A DNA stretch of 64,000 nt, taken from NCBI GenBank assembly GCA_036365515.1, contig CM070873.1, forward strand, positions 21,503,257-21,567,256, written 5' to 3'. Below are positions 23,580 through 34,544 of this stretch, in pieces. Numbering within the stretch: position 1 is the stretch's first letter; each line of letters begins with the position of its first letter. The notes below the pieces were generated by a model that was not told the origin of the DNA, made no database searches, and worked only from the letters and a program-made list of their open reading frames with translations. The DNA is from Torymus aiolomorphi. Lineage: Eukaryota; Arthropoda; Insecta; Hymenoptera; Torymidae. Both the position numbers and the translations under genes were made by a program.

Positions 23580-24007
23580 TTAAGGACGCTCTCGCATGAA
23601 AATTTTCAAACTGGGATATAACATTTTCAATAGTTCAAGATGTACCGAATCTTGTGGTATGTTTATTTTACCCTATAACCGTGGAAAATTTTGAGAAATT
23701 AACGTTTGAACTTATCATGTTTTACATGTTATGGGACAGCGGGAAAAAATAGGTTAAGTCGAGTATTTCTGAAAAGGGATCAAATTTTTGACCAGTAAAA
23801 AACATATAGCGTAAAGATTGCGGCTTCCCCTTTCAAACCACACCTTGTAAATTGTACGTAGCCGTGGGAAATTTCCTTTAATTCATGATTATAAACACAA
23901 ATAGCAGACGACGTGCACGAGAGCGAGAGAGACAGAACGACGTGTTTGGTATAGTTTGTGCTCTCGTTGAGCGCACAAACTGTATTGTCGTGCAAGAGCG
24001 TCCTTAA
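23580..24007. mobile_element. Putative TTAA-ended TIR element (428 bp)
   Basis: The ends are inverted: TTAAGGACGCTCTCGCATG at 23580 and GTGCAAGAGCGTCCTTAA ending at 24007. TTAA at both ends would fit a piggyBac-type target duplication or simply be part of the TIR. Internally a second palindrome (AGTTTGTGCTC...GAGCGCACAAACT) lies at about 23953-23981. The 71-codon minus ORF at 23780-23995 is not recognisable. Confidence 0.55.
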
Positions 24008-24049
24008 CTAGATGAGCTAATATGACCAGCGACAACAGCTTACCCGTAT

Positions 24050-25377
24050 CGCATCTAACCACACACACAGCACTTTTATGATATCCCCCAGTTCCTAATT
24101 ATCTATCCCCTCACAGTCTAAAGCACTAAACACTTGAAGATCATTGTAGAGCTGGGGAAGCTGCAAAATGAGGCTAGATGGCCCAGGGCGGGCACTACTC
24201 CATGGATGCCAGTCTGCTCAGAATTATCTAATAGCCATCTGAGAGGAAAATACTATAGAGACCGACATGCGTGTTTCAATCTCAAGGACTGCCTCACCGT
24301 AGGAATCAACAAAACACATGAATAGTCAGTCACTGATCTAGGAGACAAGTGAGGAGAGTTGAGCACCTAGAAACCACATATGACTAATGAATAGAGGACA
24401 CAAAAAACATTACCATATAAAAGAAAATACTGTAGCAATGGTTGTTGTTCACTATTCTCGCTGCACCAGTTACCTTTAATAATTAGAGGGGAAAGACTGG
24501 TGGAACCTTCACTTGTTGTTTCATTGCTGAAAACACCTCCATCCTGAGAGTCGCTGAAGGCACCAGCAGCAGATTAACTGTACACAGAGCCACTAGTATA
24601 AGAGTCAAACACACACATGGAAAGTTGAGTATCTGAAAACCACATATGACTAATAAATAAATGAGCCAAGCAACATCACCACACTCAAGAAAGATTCTGC
24701 AGCAGTGCCCATCGTTTACACTCCTCTCGTCACCAGATACCTGCAACAAGAGAAAATACCATCAGCTTACCTATCAGAGAGGTTAGGAACGAGAAAGGGC
24801 TTACGAAATTTGCTCTCGCCGTCGACACGCTGCCTTCCTGTCTCTCAGGAATATCATCATCAACCAGTAAATACGATGAAAGGGACGACATTCTCCAGGG
24901 CGGCGTATTGCAGGAGCCACCATCATCACTGGGAACGCCGGGAGCCAGACGATGCGATTGTTGACATCACACCATGGACATACGCGCGCGCACGCCACCG
25001 TAGGGCCGCAGTCAACATAGACTCACTAGGACCACTAGGGCTAGTAGCAGAAAGCGGGCGTGCGATCCATGTATATACAACCTATTCGGAAAATGTATGT
25101 TTTGCTAAACACGGTCGTGAAGAGGGCAAAATTCTAAGACAAAAGTCCCTGTGCCGTTTTTGCAAATTTTGCATATTAACGCCGTTACAGGCGATCAAAA
25201 GTTCAATAAACCGGCCAATCAGCTCCGACGTCGGCGCGCGCGACAGAGAAGTAGGCGGAGCTCCAGAGCTACGGCCGCAGGAGTGGGAGAGGCGCGACAT
25301 CAGCGCCTCGGCCACTGGAGACGGGCCCACCGGCGTCTATCGATCTATCGACTACTCGCTCGTTCGCCCTTTTTCCC
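24050..25377. other. Mixed unique and duplicated sequence, no gene supported
   Basis: A pair of related segments (TTGAG.ACCTAGAAACCACATATGACTAAT and TTGAGTATCTGAAAACCACATATGACTAAT) starts at about 24358 and 24623, roughly 265 bp apart, with further parallels to about 24730. From 24740 to 25330 the DNA is GC-richer with several open frames on both strands. I cannot assign any to a protein family. A host exon or an old element is possible. Confidence 0.4.
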
Positions 25378-26072
25378 GCACTTACACGCTCTCTCTCGCT
25401 CTTTCTCGCTCTCTCACTCTTTCTCGCTCTCTCGCTCTTTCTCGCTCTCTCTCGTTATCCTTGCGCTTTCAGGCTCTCTCTCGCTCTTTCTCGCTCTCTC
25501 TAGCTCTTTCTCGCTCTCTCTCGCTATCCTTGCCCTTTCACGCTCTCTCTCGCTCTCTCTCGCTCTTTCTCGCTCTTTCTCGCTCTCTCTCGCTCTTTCT
25601 CGCTCACTCTCGTTATCCTTGCTCTTTCAGGCTCTCTCTCGCTCTTTCGCGCTCTCTCTCGCTCTTTCTCGCTCTCTCTCACTCTCTCTCGCTATCCTTG
25701 CCCTTTCACGCTCTCTCGCTCTTTCTCGCTCTCTCTCTCGTTATCCTTGCTCTTCCTCGCTCTCGCTCGCTCTTTCTCGCTCGCTCTCGCTCTTTCTCGC
25801 TCTCTCTTGCTCTTTCTCGCTCTCCCTCGTTATCCTGGCTATTTCACGGTCTCTCTCGCTCTTTCTCGTTCTCTCTCGCTCTTTCTCGCTCTCTCTCGCT
25901 ATCCTTGCCCTTTCACGTTCTCTCTCTCTCGCTCTTTCTCGCTCTCTCTCGTTATCCTTGCTTTATCTCGTTTTCTCGCTCCTCTCGCTCTCTCTCGCTA
26001 TCCTTGCACTTTCACGCTCTCTCTCGCTATCCCTGCACTTTCACGCTCTCTCACTCTCCCTTACTCTCTCTT
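25378..26072. repeat. CT-rich satellite (CTCTCTCGCTCTTTCTCG words, higher-order repeat)
   Basis: About 700 bp of CTCTCTCGCTC and TTTCTCGCTC words, punctuated every 60-160 bp by TATCCTTGC(C/T)CTTTCA. This gives a higher-order repeat. All three plus frames are open for long stretches (Ser/Leu/Arg repeats), which is a property of the repeat and not evidence for a 469-codon gene. Confidence 0.9.
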
Positions 26073-26841
26073 TTCCGATGTTCTACTATATTTTCTATTA
26101 CTCAGTTGACATGAAAATATCTAATGTATAACTTTAAAAAGTGGGTAACTTCATGTCAACTGTTCATCTCAAAATTTTAAAATCGCTCAAAATTTTTTTA
26201 CTCATTTCAAATTAACCCCAAAACACAAATGTAAAGTTTTAGAGCAAAATATGCAATATTTCTAATGTTATAATTAATTGAAAATTTGCAAATGTTGAAT
26301 TTTTTCGTAAATCTTCAAATTTTAAGATTTTTTAACTGAAAAACTTGAAACTTTTTGTATAGCATATTAATGTATACTGTTAATTATTCGATTAAAATGT
26401 TAATTCTAGATACATGGTGTAAAGAATTTCATTATCACGTAGAAACAAAAAATAGACCTTGAATACGGCCGATAGAAGAGAGCATGGAAAATAAAAAGCA
26501 AATAGATTTAGGAAAAAAGACAGTGGAGAGGGCTCTAGCATGGGTGCAGTGTGTATAGTGTTATACTCAAAGTATAACAATTTTTAAACACTTTAATTAT
26601 CTATAATTCGTGTTAAACCATATTCTTTCTATATATTCTCTAGACATATTCGATATCATTTCAAAGAACACGATTTTACGTATGCATTGCATAAAGTAAA
26701 CATATTAAACATATGTAAATAAATGTAAATATTTTCTTCATTTTAAATTGTACACTAATAATAATAATGATAATAATAATAATAATAATAACAATAATAA
26801 TAATAATAATACATACATACATACATTAAAGATACTATTTA
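26073..26841. other. AT-rich flank with (TAA)n and (ATAC)n
   Basis: AT-rich sequence. (TAA/TAATAA)n at about 26754-26810 followed by (ATAC)n to 26826, directly downstream of the Helitron helicase stop on the minus strand. A canonical Helitron 3' hairpin plus CTRR could not be identified with confidence here. Confidence 0.5.
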
Positions 26842-28299
26842 TTATAAAGTTTCTTTATAAACGTAATTTTTTACTTTATTATTAATTCGATTAGAACCTA
26901 AATAGAATTTTAATCCACTCCAAGAACGGACACGCGAAATTGCAACATATAAATGTCCATGACTAAAAACATCTTTTTGTAAATCAATTAATACATTTGA
27001 AAATGTTTGGCCCTGAGCTTTATTGATAGTCATTGCAAATGCCAATTTTATTGGAAACTGTCTTCTTTTGAAAGTAAAAGGATACTTATTATCAGAATAT
27101 AAAGTAATGCGATTTAAAAAAACAACTTGACCCTCTTTATCCCCCGCTAAAATTTTACATTTCAATAAATTATTATTTAAATCTAAAATTCTTAATCGTG
27201 TTCCATTACACAATCCTTCATGTATACTAATATTTCTGATAAGCATAACAATAGAATTTATTCGTAAATGCAATTCGTGAGGTGGTAAATTTTGTAGATT
27301 CAATGAATTAAGATATTCTGGTAAAATTCCTTCACCCATTAAACCATTATCATCACAATGATCAGCGGAATCAACACTCGTATATATACGTTCATTATAA
27401 CTATCTAATAACGATACGACAGTTTTATTAATTTCGTTCACGTCTATATTTCGTGCAGCTAATATAACCGATGAGCTCATTTCATCATAAAGGTGACTTT
27501 TTATCAAATGTCCATACATACAATTAATTAAATTAGAATCAATAGTTGTAGATCGTTCAGGAATATCAATATTATCATTGTTGTCATTTAAATCACCGTT
27601 TCCCACATCCAAAACAAATTTTGAAAATGTAATATCTTCATCTATAGCTCTCATATTAGTCGTTAACTTAAATTTATGAAACACATTCCACAAAATACTA
27701 CTTTTGATAGATAAATTTATAACTTCACTTCGAATGCTTCGTGGTAATATAGGTAATAATTTTCTAAAATCTCCACCTAAAATGACAATTTTACCACCAA
27801 ACAATAAATCATTACTCATAATATCTTTTGAAGTCCTGTCTATGATTATGATTTCTAATGCGTATTGCGGAGCCATTGGGGCCTCATCCCAAATAAACAC
27901 ATCTGTTTGCCTCAAAAATTGCCCTTCTTTTGATTGCACAGCGATATTAGATGAAAAATCTGATATTAAAGGTAAAGGCAAACCTAGTACTTTGTGAACC
28001 GTCATTCCTTTAGATTGTACCGTTGCAGCGATTCCAGTAAAATCCATACAACAAACATTTTTGCTTTGACTTTTTAGTATATTATATAATGTTGTATATA
28101 CAAACGTTTTCCCAGATCCACCAGAGCCATCGATATAAAAACACCGAGAGCTGTTATAATCAATAACAGTTGATACTCTTAAAATCTTATCAACAATTTC
28201 TTTTTGATTCCTGTTTAACATGGAATACTGTCTATTTCTCATATCTGCCAAGTTACCACACAACTCATTACTATCCTCAATATGGTTATTCACTACTAA
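26842..28299 (-). pseudogene. Helitron PIF1-type helicase domain
   Basis: The frame after TAA 28300-28302 is open for 483 codons. It has the superfamily 1 helicase motifs in order: NRNQKEIVDKIL, Walker A DGSGGSGKTFVYTTLY, FTGIAAT, Walker B VFIWDEAPMA, VILGGDFRKLLPILP, TTNMRA, and at the C-terminus LAFAMTINKAQGQTF and LYVAISRVRSWSGL. In Helitrons this domain unwinds donor DNA during rolling-circle transposition. The domain itself appears complete and unbroken. The GTG-type start and in-frame TAA upstream show that it was continuous with the Rep part, so it is a fragment of the polyprotein, not an independent host Pif1. Confidence 0.88.
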
Positions 28300-29280
28300 T
28301 TAAGGTATCGATAGAAAGTTCGCAATATCATTGCCTTCAGCTATCAACATTTCACAAATATTGGAATAAGCTAAATTGTAAGCTCTGGTATGATCTCCAT
28401 ATAATCTTAGGAAGTCTTCTGATAAAACATCTTTAAAATTTTCCCAAAGTTCGTCCGGATGCACAGGTTGACAATGAATCAAAATACGTACAAATAACAG
28501 ACGTATACTACCTGGCATCATCCAACTTACAGCTTCCTGCATAGCTCGACTCCATTCCTCATCGTCATCTATAAGATCTAACGCTAAGCAAGCTTCCGAA
28601 AACATCATATACTGAACACCGTTTACATTTTTTAATTCATCAAAACTTTTTGCGCCTCTACAATTTAATAAAAGTAATCTTAATCGAAATAACTCTACCT
28701 GACTTGGACTGACGGAATACATACGTCCGATACAATTATAATGTGATTTCCGTTTTGACCACCTAAAAACTTTCTTACCATTATCATTATGTTCTTTAAA
28801 CACATAGTGAGCTGGAATTTCAGCATAAGTGTATTGTCTAGCTGAAAAATCTTGTTTATTCAAATCTAAATAAGCTAATAATGTAGTGATTCGATTTAAT
28901 GCAGCCTCCACAGCAACATCATCAACAATATCATCAATTATAATTGACTGTTGTTGAGGAAAATGAACTTCTAAGCGTATGATACTATGACTTTTACACT
29001 GAAATGGTTTACTTAAAATACGATAACATGCTTCAACTGGGCTAATATATCGCGTTTCTATAAAACTACGAACTTCATCGTGATTAATTATCCTCTCATT
29101 ATTTAACTCTTCAACTATGATATTAGCTGCATCGTAACCTTTATAAACATATTTATACAAATATTTCACGGACGTTACGCTGGACACTACTTCAACGTTT
29201 ATATGACAATTGAATATGCGTAAGAACCCAGGACAATATTGCATTACAAATCGATTGTCTACAGTTTGATTACGACGCAT
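28300..29280 (-). pseudogene. Helitron Rep domain, C-terminal half with two-Tyr motif
   Basis: The frame starts near MRRNQTVDNRFVMQYCPGFL and carries VKYLYKYVYKGYDAA, the catalytic two-tyrosine motif (Tyr separated by three residues) of Helitron Rep proteins, which nick and join single strands. Downstream come EVRSFIETRYISPVEACYRI, ARQYTYAEIPAHYVF and LRLLLLNCRGAKSFDELK, the usual linker to the helicase. It overlaps the upstream frame by about 20 bases owing to a one-base slip in the A-run near 29285-29292 and ends at TAA 28300-28302. Confidence 0.85.
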
Positions 29281-30080
29281 AATTTTTTCCCATCATTTCT
29301 TCGTTTATAATACAGATATCCATCAGGCGACATTATAGTTTCCTCTCGAAATTCTCTTGGGTAATGTTTCGAACATCGACCGTCAATGATACATCTATTA
29401 TCACATGGACCATGTATCATATTATTAACTACAGTGTTATACAATATTGGATCTGTCTCAGAATCAAGAATTTCAGCAGAAATGTATTTATCGATATCAT
29501 TCACGGTAGATAATTTAAAACCATTTTTTAAAGTAACTAAAATGTGTGCATGAGGTAAACCTCGTTTCTTAAATGTTAGAACATGTACGTGAGCTGAAAC
29601 TTCCCCAAAATATTTCTTTTTTGTTATTAGCGAGATTAAATATTCTTTTTTTAAATGAAAAACACGAGCACAGATGTCAGGACGATCTGAAGCCTGTTGA
29701 CCCGGTAATAAATTATCTTTAATTTCACGCCAGTTAGGATTACACGTCATGGTTATAAATAGATCAGGTTTTCCTTTCATACGAACTATAGCCATTGCAT
29801 CTTGATAATTTTGCATCATATATCTAGGAGAACCAACAAAAGTTGATGGCAATATAACTATTTTACCTACTTGACAATTCATATCATTTGCAGTATTATT
29901 TAAATGCTCAACTAATCCTCGGTATGATTCCATACGAAATTGTTTTTGATTGCGCCGAATATATTCAATACGATCCCTCTCCATGTTAACGTAACTATCA
30001 ACAATCTATTGTTGAAATAATCTACGACCTAAAAAAAATGCATTGAATATATCAGATCTTATGCCTATTCTATATTTAAC
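29259..30080 (-). pseudogene. Helitron-like N domain and HUH motif of Rep
   Basis: Between TAA 30081-30083 and the slip near 29259 the frame reads an LGRRLFQQ segment, TAG 30006-30008, then IRRNQKQFRMESYRGL, GKIVILPSTFVGSPRYM, DLFITMTCNPNWREI and the metal-binding HUH motif in KKRGLPHAHILVTL. This is the standard order of Helitron Rep N-terminal parts. The TAG sits where related proteins usually have Tyr or Gln before the VDSYV segment. Confidence 0.85.
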
Positions 30081-30950
30081 TTAAGATCCCCTAGTTACTC
30101 GACGATTACTTTGTTCACCTTGTGCATCATCATTATCTACTACGAATGTCCTATTATTTATTTTCGCTATATTTTTATACCAACCTTGCGATCCATGAGG
30201 ATAAAACAGTAGATATACCATAGGTTCTACGTTTGGATCCATCGAACTTACTGATTGCAATACACGCGTAGCCTTATTACGGATAGTCACATATGATTCA
30301 GGAATGTCACCATCGGCTGTAGTAACAAAAACCTCAGCAACCTCATTTGTTCTTTGTAAATTATACCTATTTCGATCATAGCCTGGTTTTAAACTAAAAA
30401 TTAGTTGTAATTCAGGTTCCGTATCACTACCCAATAATTGACCTTGATGATCAATTTCTTCCTTCATCATTAGATATGACTTGGCAAATAAATTATATTG
30501 TCTTATCATTTGCTCTAAACTATACATTATTTCTTTGTCAGTTCCTGCGTTAGCCGAAATTCTATAGTCGATAGCTTCTTGCGGATCTACAATAAAAAGC
30601 TGACCATATTTAGGATAATCATTTTCCGATGGATATAAAGCCTCATTTATTTCGTAATAAATTTGACCTTGTATTTTGAAACAATATGGAGCTCTACCTA
30701 TTGTAGGCATATCAACTACATTGGCATTAAAAGATGCAAATGAAAATGAACTATTATAATTTCGTATACGTTCAAAAAATGCTTTACTTTTTTTCAAATA
30801 ATGAACGTAAATTATCTGGAAAATCTGTAATTTCTGCCAATTTAACAGTCCCATGACCACAACAATCATTAAATGAATTACTGTTGTTGAACACTTTCTC
30901 TGCAGTAAAACGTTTCGCGTTACAATGACTGCATAAAACATCCATTTCAC
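30081..30950 (-). pseudogene. Helitron N-terminal region, second frame
   Basis: The informative part starts at about 30790 (FFERIRNYNSSFSFASFNANV) and runs through GRAPYCFKIQGQIYYEIN, YPKYGQLFIVDPQEAIDYR and VEPMVYLLFYPHGSQGWY to RRVTRGS and TAA 30081-30083. These are typical Helitron segments before the Rep domain. The first ~55 codons of the open frame (30784-30950) are out-of-frame shadow of the preceding segment. Confidence 0.8.
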
Positions 30951-31485
30951 CTACATAGTATTCATCAACATTACTATTTTGTTCCAAAAATCTTCGATTC
31001 TCTACATTTCGTTCATGTCGACGATTTTGGAATTCTCTTTCCTCCTCATCATTACTTTGTCTACTTCTTTTAGTTAAATTTACCTGATTATTATTAGGTT
31101 CCAATGTATTTGAATTATTATTGACATTATTATCGCACCGAACCCTGTATCGTCTTGCTCTTTCATTTCTTAAAACCCGTTGCCTTTCTCGGAACTCCCT
31201 TTCCTCCTCAGAAGTACGTCTAATTCTAGGTCTACAGCGACGACGATTTTCATCAATAACCTGTTCAACATTGTCATGCTCCATTTCATTATTATTAGGT
31301 TCCAATGTAATTGAATTATTATTGACATTATTATCACACCGAGCCCTGTATCGTCTTTCTCTTTCATTTCTTAAAACCCGTTGCCATTCTCGCAACTCCC
31401 TTTCCTCCTCAGAAGTACGTCTGATTCTAGGTCTACCGCGACGACGATTTTCATCAATAACTTGCTCAACATTGTCATGCTCCAT
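30784..31485 (-). pseudogene. Helitron N-terminus with duplicated Arg-rich module and Cys motif
   Basis: The frame begins at ATG 31485 with a 67-residue module present twice in tandem (201 bp each, 31485-31285 and 31284-31084): MEHDNVEQVIDENRRR, then RRTSEEERE, QRVLRNER and DNNVNNNS. This is followed by a zinc-like segment, VLCSHCNAKRFTAEK and FNDCCGHGTVKLAEI, conserved in Helitron N-termini, then LPDNLRSLF-like sequence and a frameshift in a homopolymer near 30784-30800. The highly charged module resembles Arg/Glu-rich nucleic-acid-binding segments. The in-frame duplication is specific to this copy or family. Confidence 0.75.
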
Positions 31486-31509
31486 TAAACTACTAATATT
31501 TAAATGCCG

Positions 31510-32300
31510 CTAATGATATTTCCAATGAAATATAATATAAATAATAATAAAAAATAATAAATAACAAAAATTAATCAAGACTTTTTATTAATGCTAATAC
31601 AAATACTTGTAAAAGTTAAATAATAATCAAAATATAGTTTTTAATTTTTAATCAAAATGGCAAATGTTCAATAATAACAGTCAAAGTTCAATTGCAAAAA
31701 TCAGTTCTTATCACTTCTTTTCAGTTCTAATCAGTAACAATCAATACTCAATAGTGATATCAAAAGTCAATAATCAATATTCAATGGTCAATATTCAATT
31801 CAATTCAATAGTCAATAACCAATAGATATTAATAAACAGACAATAATCAACAACTCCTAATTATTATTTATCAGTTCATTTCAGTTCACATCCGTTCATT
31901 TCAGTTCACATCAATTCATTTCAGTTCATATCAGTTCATTTCAGTTCATTTCAGTTCACATCAATTCATTTCAGTTCATATCAGTTCATTTCAGTTCTTA
32001 TCAGTTCATTTCGATTCTTATCAGTTCTTATCAATAACAGTCAATACTCAATAGAAATATCAAAAATAAATAATAAATAATTAATAATTAATAATTAATA
32101 TTCAATAACCCATAATCAATATTTAATGGTCAATATTCAATAGCCAATAATCAATATTTAATGGTGAATATTCAATAAACAATATTAAATAGACAATAAT
32201 CAGCAAAAAATAATCAATAAACAATACAAAAAACACTAATCAATAGTCAATAAGTAATGTAATCAATGATCAAAACACAATAATCAATAACTCTTTTTTT
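31510..32300. repeat. Degenerate short tandem repeats (TCAGTTCATTTC and CAATAATCAATA words)
   Basis: At 31867-32040 there is a 12-bp repeat TCAGTTCATTTC alternating with TCAGTTCACATC and TCAGTTCATATC. The flanks, 31640-31866 and 32040-32300, are made of AATAGTCAATAATCAATA-like words. This lies upstream of the Helitron start on its 5' side. No gene. Confidence 0.75.
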
Positions 32301-32459
32301 TTAATCTTTAGAGAAGATACAAGTATACACCTATTAGATATATGTATACTTGCTTGTACACCTGAAAAGCATAATTCACAGCATTAATATTTATTTATAT
32401 TATTTTAGTATACAGTATATTCTTATATTATAAAAAATAAAGTTCCTTTCGTAACCATA

Positions 32460-32922
32460 CGGCTAGCACTGCCACTTCCTCTCTCCCATGCCTCTCTCCT
32501 CCGCCTCTCTCACACACACACACGCACGCACGCACGCACGCACGCACCACCCTCAGCGGAAGGCACTTTACCTCCTAGAGAGCCAGGCTACAACTGAGCC
32601 GCGGAACGCTGCGGCCGGCCTTATATAGCCCCCGCAGGCTATGTAAGAATGCGCCTGCGCAGCCCTCTCTCACACACACACACGCACACATACGCACACG
32701 CACACCCACACCCACACGCACACCACACACACGCACGCACGCAAACACACACACACACACACACAGGCACGCACATGCACACGCACACGCACGCACACGC
32801 ACACGCACACGCACACACACCTCAGCTGAAGGCACCTTACCTCTTGGAGAGCCAGGCTCCAACTGAGCTATCGAGCGCTGCGGCCGGCCTTATATAGCCC
32901 CTGCAGGCTATGTAACAATGCG

Positions 32923-32981
<59 letters not shown>

Positions 32982-33030
32982 TTCCCTCTCCCTCTCCCTC
33001 TCCCTCTCCCTCCCTCTCTCTCTCGTTAGT
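32460..33030. repeat. Duplicated GC-rich unit with (CA)n and (CT)n tracts
   Basis: Two related 90-bp segments (about 32560-32650 and 32830-32920) share AAGGCAC.TTACCTC, GAGAGCCAGGCT and GCGGCCGGCCTTATATAGCC, followed by TGCAGGCTATGTAA-like sequence. Between and around them lie (CACACG)n-type tracts (32507-32545 and 32668-32820), and (CT)n at 32923-33025. The TTATATAG inside each unit looks like a TATA box, but no transcript evidence is available. Confidence 0.75.
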
Positions 33031-33600
33031 AATACACAAATCTATATTTCTATATCTATTTTTAGCGACGTACCGATTTTTAACGTTATTATATTGGCGT
33101 TACGCTGACACGTCCATGGATATTAATATGTAGGGAGATGTATTTTTTTATACGTAATCAACCGGGACCCTAAAGATGCTAAACGCTCTTTTTTAAATCT
33201 GATAATTTAATACGTTTTCTGTTCTACTTACTTCTTTTTAGGTTAGAATAAACTACGTATACTTTTTAATTTTTAAATTTATTTTGTAAATATTTTATTT
33301 TATAAATGATTTTCATATACTCTATTAATAGTATACCTCTTTTGAATTTCGTCCTTTATGGAATTATTTTAATGAATAATTTCAACTTATAAAATGTTTT
33401 ATTGATTCTTTTATTCATATTTATATTTCTTAAATTACACATTTTCAATTTCTTACAAATTGTATATTAATGGTTTTAATTCTAAAAATTCCAAAATTCA
33501 GTCAATTCCAAGAAGAATTCAACTGAAATCTATAATAATTACGATAATGAGGGGGTGCCATACTCAATGTTTACCGACCAAGTCGATTCGGCGGTTTGAA
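33031..33600. other. AT-rich, no gene
   Basis: No coding signal or recognisable repeat between the (CT)n tract and the next inverted repeat. Confidence 0.5.
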
Positions 33601-33614
33601 GCTAATAAAAAATA

Positions 33615-33875
33615 AAATACACCGAATTATGCAAAATCAAGAGAACATTGCTCTAAGTTTCACAATATTCTACCTTCCTACCAAATTTGAAGTCAAATAT
33701 CAATTCGTTTTTACATAAACTTTGAACAAAATTTCGAGGTGGACGAAGCGTTATGTCAAAATTTTGTTCAAAGTTTGCGCAAAAACGAATTAATATTTTG
33801 ACTTGAAACTTTGCAGAATGGTATATTATTGTGAAACTTAAAGCAATGTTTTCTTGATTTTACATAAATTGCAAA
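33615..33875. mobile_element. Inverted-repeat (foldback) element, about 260 bp
   Basis: Left arm AAAATCAAGAGAACATTGCT...AATTCGTTTTTACATAAACT (about 33629-33721). Right arm GTTTGCGCAAAAACGAATT...AAGCAATGTTTTCTTGATTTT (about 33771-33861). The arms are about 95 bp and diverged by several changes, with a 50-bp spacer containing GAGGTGGACGAAGCG. No ORF. Confidence 0.7.
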
Positions 33876-33889
33876 AAAAAAATAGATTA

Positions 33890-34133
33890 TTACCTTTTAT
33901 CATATGAGTAATGTGTAGATCGCCGCAGAGCGATGGCAGTGGCTGCGACCCGGCGACACTGTTGGCCTTGTCCGTGTGCGTACACGCCCAAGCGCATGCG
34001 CTGCAGACTGCAACACAGCTGCGCGCGCGTCGTCGAGTTAGATACATCGCGTCGCGGACTGCCGCATATCCTAACCCCAAACGTAAATAAATAGTGCATC
34101 AACACCCGTCCGTCCTGCTGACGATCGTTCACG
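33890..34133. other. GC-rich patch, no protein recognised
   Basis: Higher GC, including AAGCGCATGCGCTGCAG and GCGCGCGCGTCGTCGAG. Overlapping minus-strand ORFs (33838-34132) show no domain. Immediately precedes the SDE2-like pseudogene, so it may be the 5' part of that copied transcript. Confidence 0.35.
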
Positions 34134-34544
34134 ATGGAGACCCCTCCTGAAACAGCAGCGCCGTCTGCACTAGGAATTCGAACGTCTCTCCGACGCGATT
34201 GTCAAGGAGAAGTTGCACAAAAAATCGAGCCATCGGGAAACCATAAACTAGGATCAGCATCGGCTGAAAATGCTGCTTGATCAGTCTATGGAGAGCAGCG
34301 TTCTATAGAAACCAGTACCTTTCCCGGTTGGCCTAAAGAAACAGGCAGTGCTTTAATCAATGTTGGAGCTCACTTAGATTTGTGTGTTTTCTCATCTGGG
34401 GAAGAATTAGTTTCTCTTGGTTTAGGTAGATTGAAGTCTGCTCTCATGGCTCTTGGTTTGAAATGCCGTGATACTTTGGAAGAGAAAGATCAAAGATTAT
34501 TTAGCACAAAGGGAGAGGCTACACTACATGTGCGACCAGATTAG
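34134..34544 (+). pseudogene. Pseudogene fragment with an SDE2-like C-terminal motif
   Basis: From ATG 34134 (METPPETAAPSALGIR) the frame runs 136 codons to TAG 34542-34544 with a single TGA at 34278-34280. Residues 90-131 read EELVSLGLGRLKSALMALGL, then KCRDTLEEKDQRLFSTKG. That is very close to the conserved SAP-like segment near the C-terminus of SDE2/C1orf55 proteins (replication-stress and splicing factors), and also recalls SF3A3. FPGWPKETGSA precedes it. The presence of a stop, the lack of visible introns and the decayed flanks suggest a retrocopy. Sequence to about 35220 contains further short coding-like pieces such as TDECISTVILAHKLIKKIVE (34743-34800) that I cannot assign. SDE2 is the best guess; a different SAP-motif protein is possible. 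Confidence 0.5.

Larger units (their letters stand above)
26842..31485 (-). mobile_element. Degenerate RepHel Helitron, coding part
   Basis: Five consecutive minus-strand frames make up one RepHel protein: an N-terminal Arg-rich and zinc-like region, the Helitron-like N domain, an HUH replication initiator with the two-Tyr motif, and a PIF1-type helicase. Breaks are a frameshift near 30784-30800, TAA 30081-30083, TAG 30006-30008, a frameshift in an A-run near 29290 and TAA 28300-28302. No AP-endonuclease domain, so it looks like a canonical Helitron and not a Helentron. The terminal TC and CTRR ends were not located. Confidence 0.85.

Noticed and set aside
24705..26131. Long plus-strand ORFs (469 and 326 codons) over the CT-rich satellite
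   Set aside because: Their length comes from the stop-free CTCTCTCGCTC repeat. The products are Ser/Leu/Arg runs in all frames, without domains.
26092..26841. Canonical Helitron 3' end (hairpin plus CTRR) just beyond the helicase
   Set aside because: No convincing hairpin with CTRR could be placed in this AT-rich microsatellite region.
26842..31485. Helentron-type (endonuclease-bearing) autonomous partner of the HINE family
   Set aside because: The protein has Rep and PIF1 helicase but no AP-endonuclease domain is seen, and its ends do not match the HINE hairpins.
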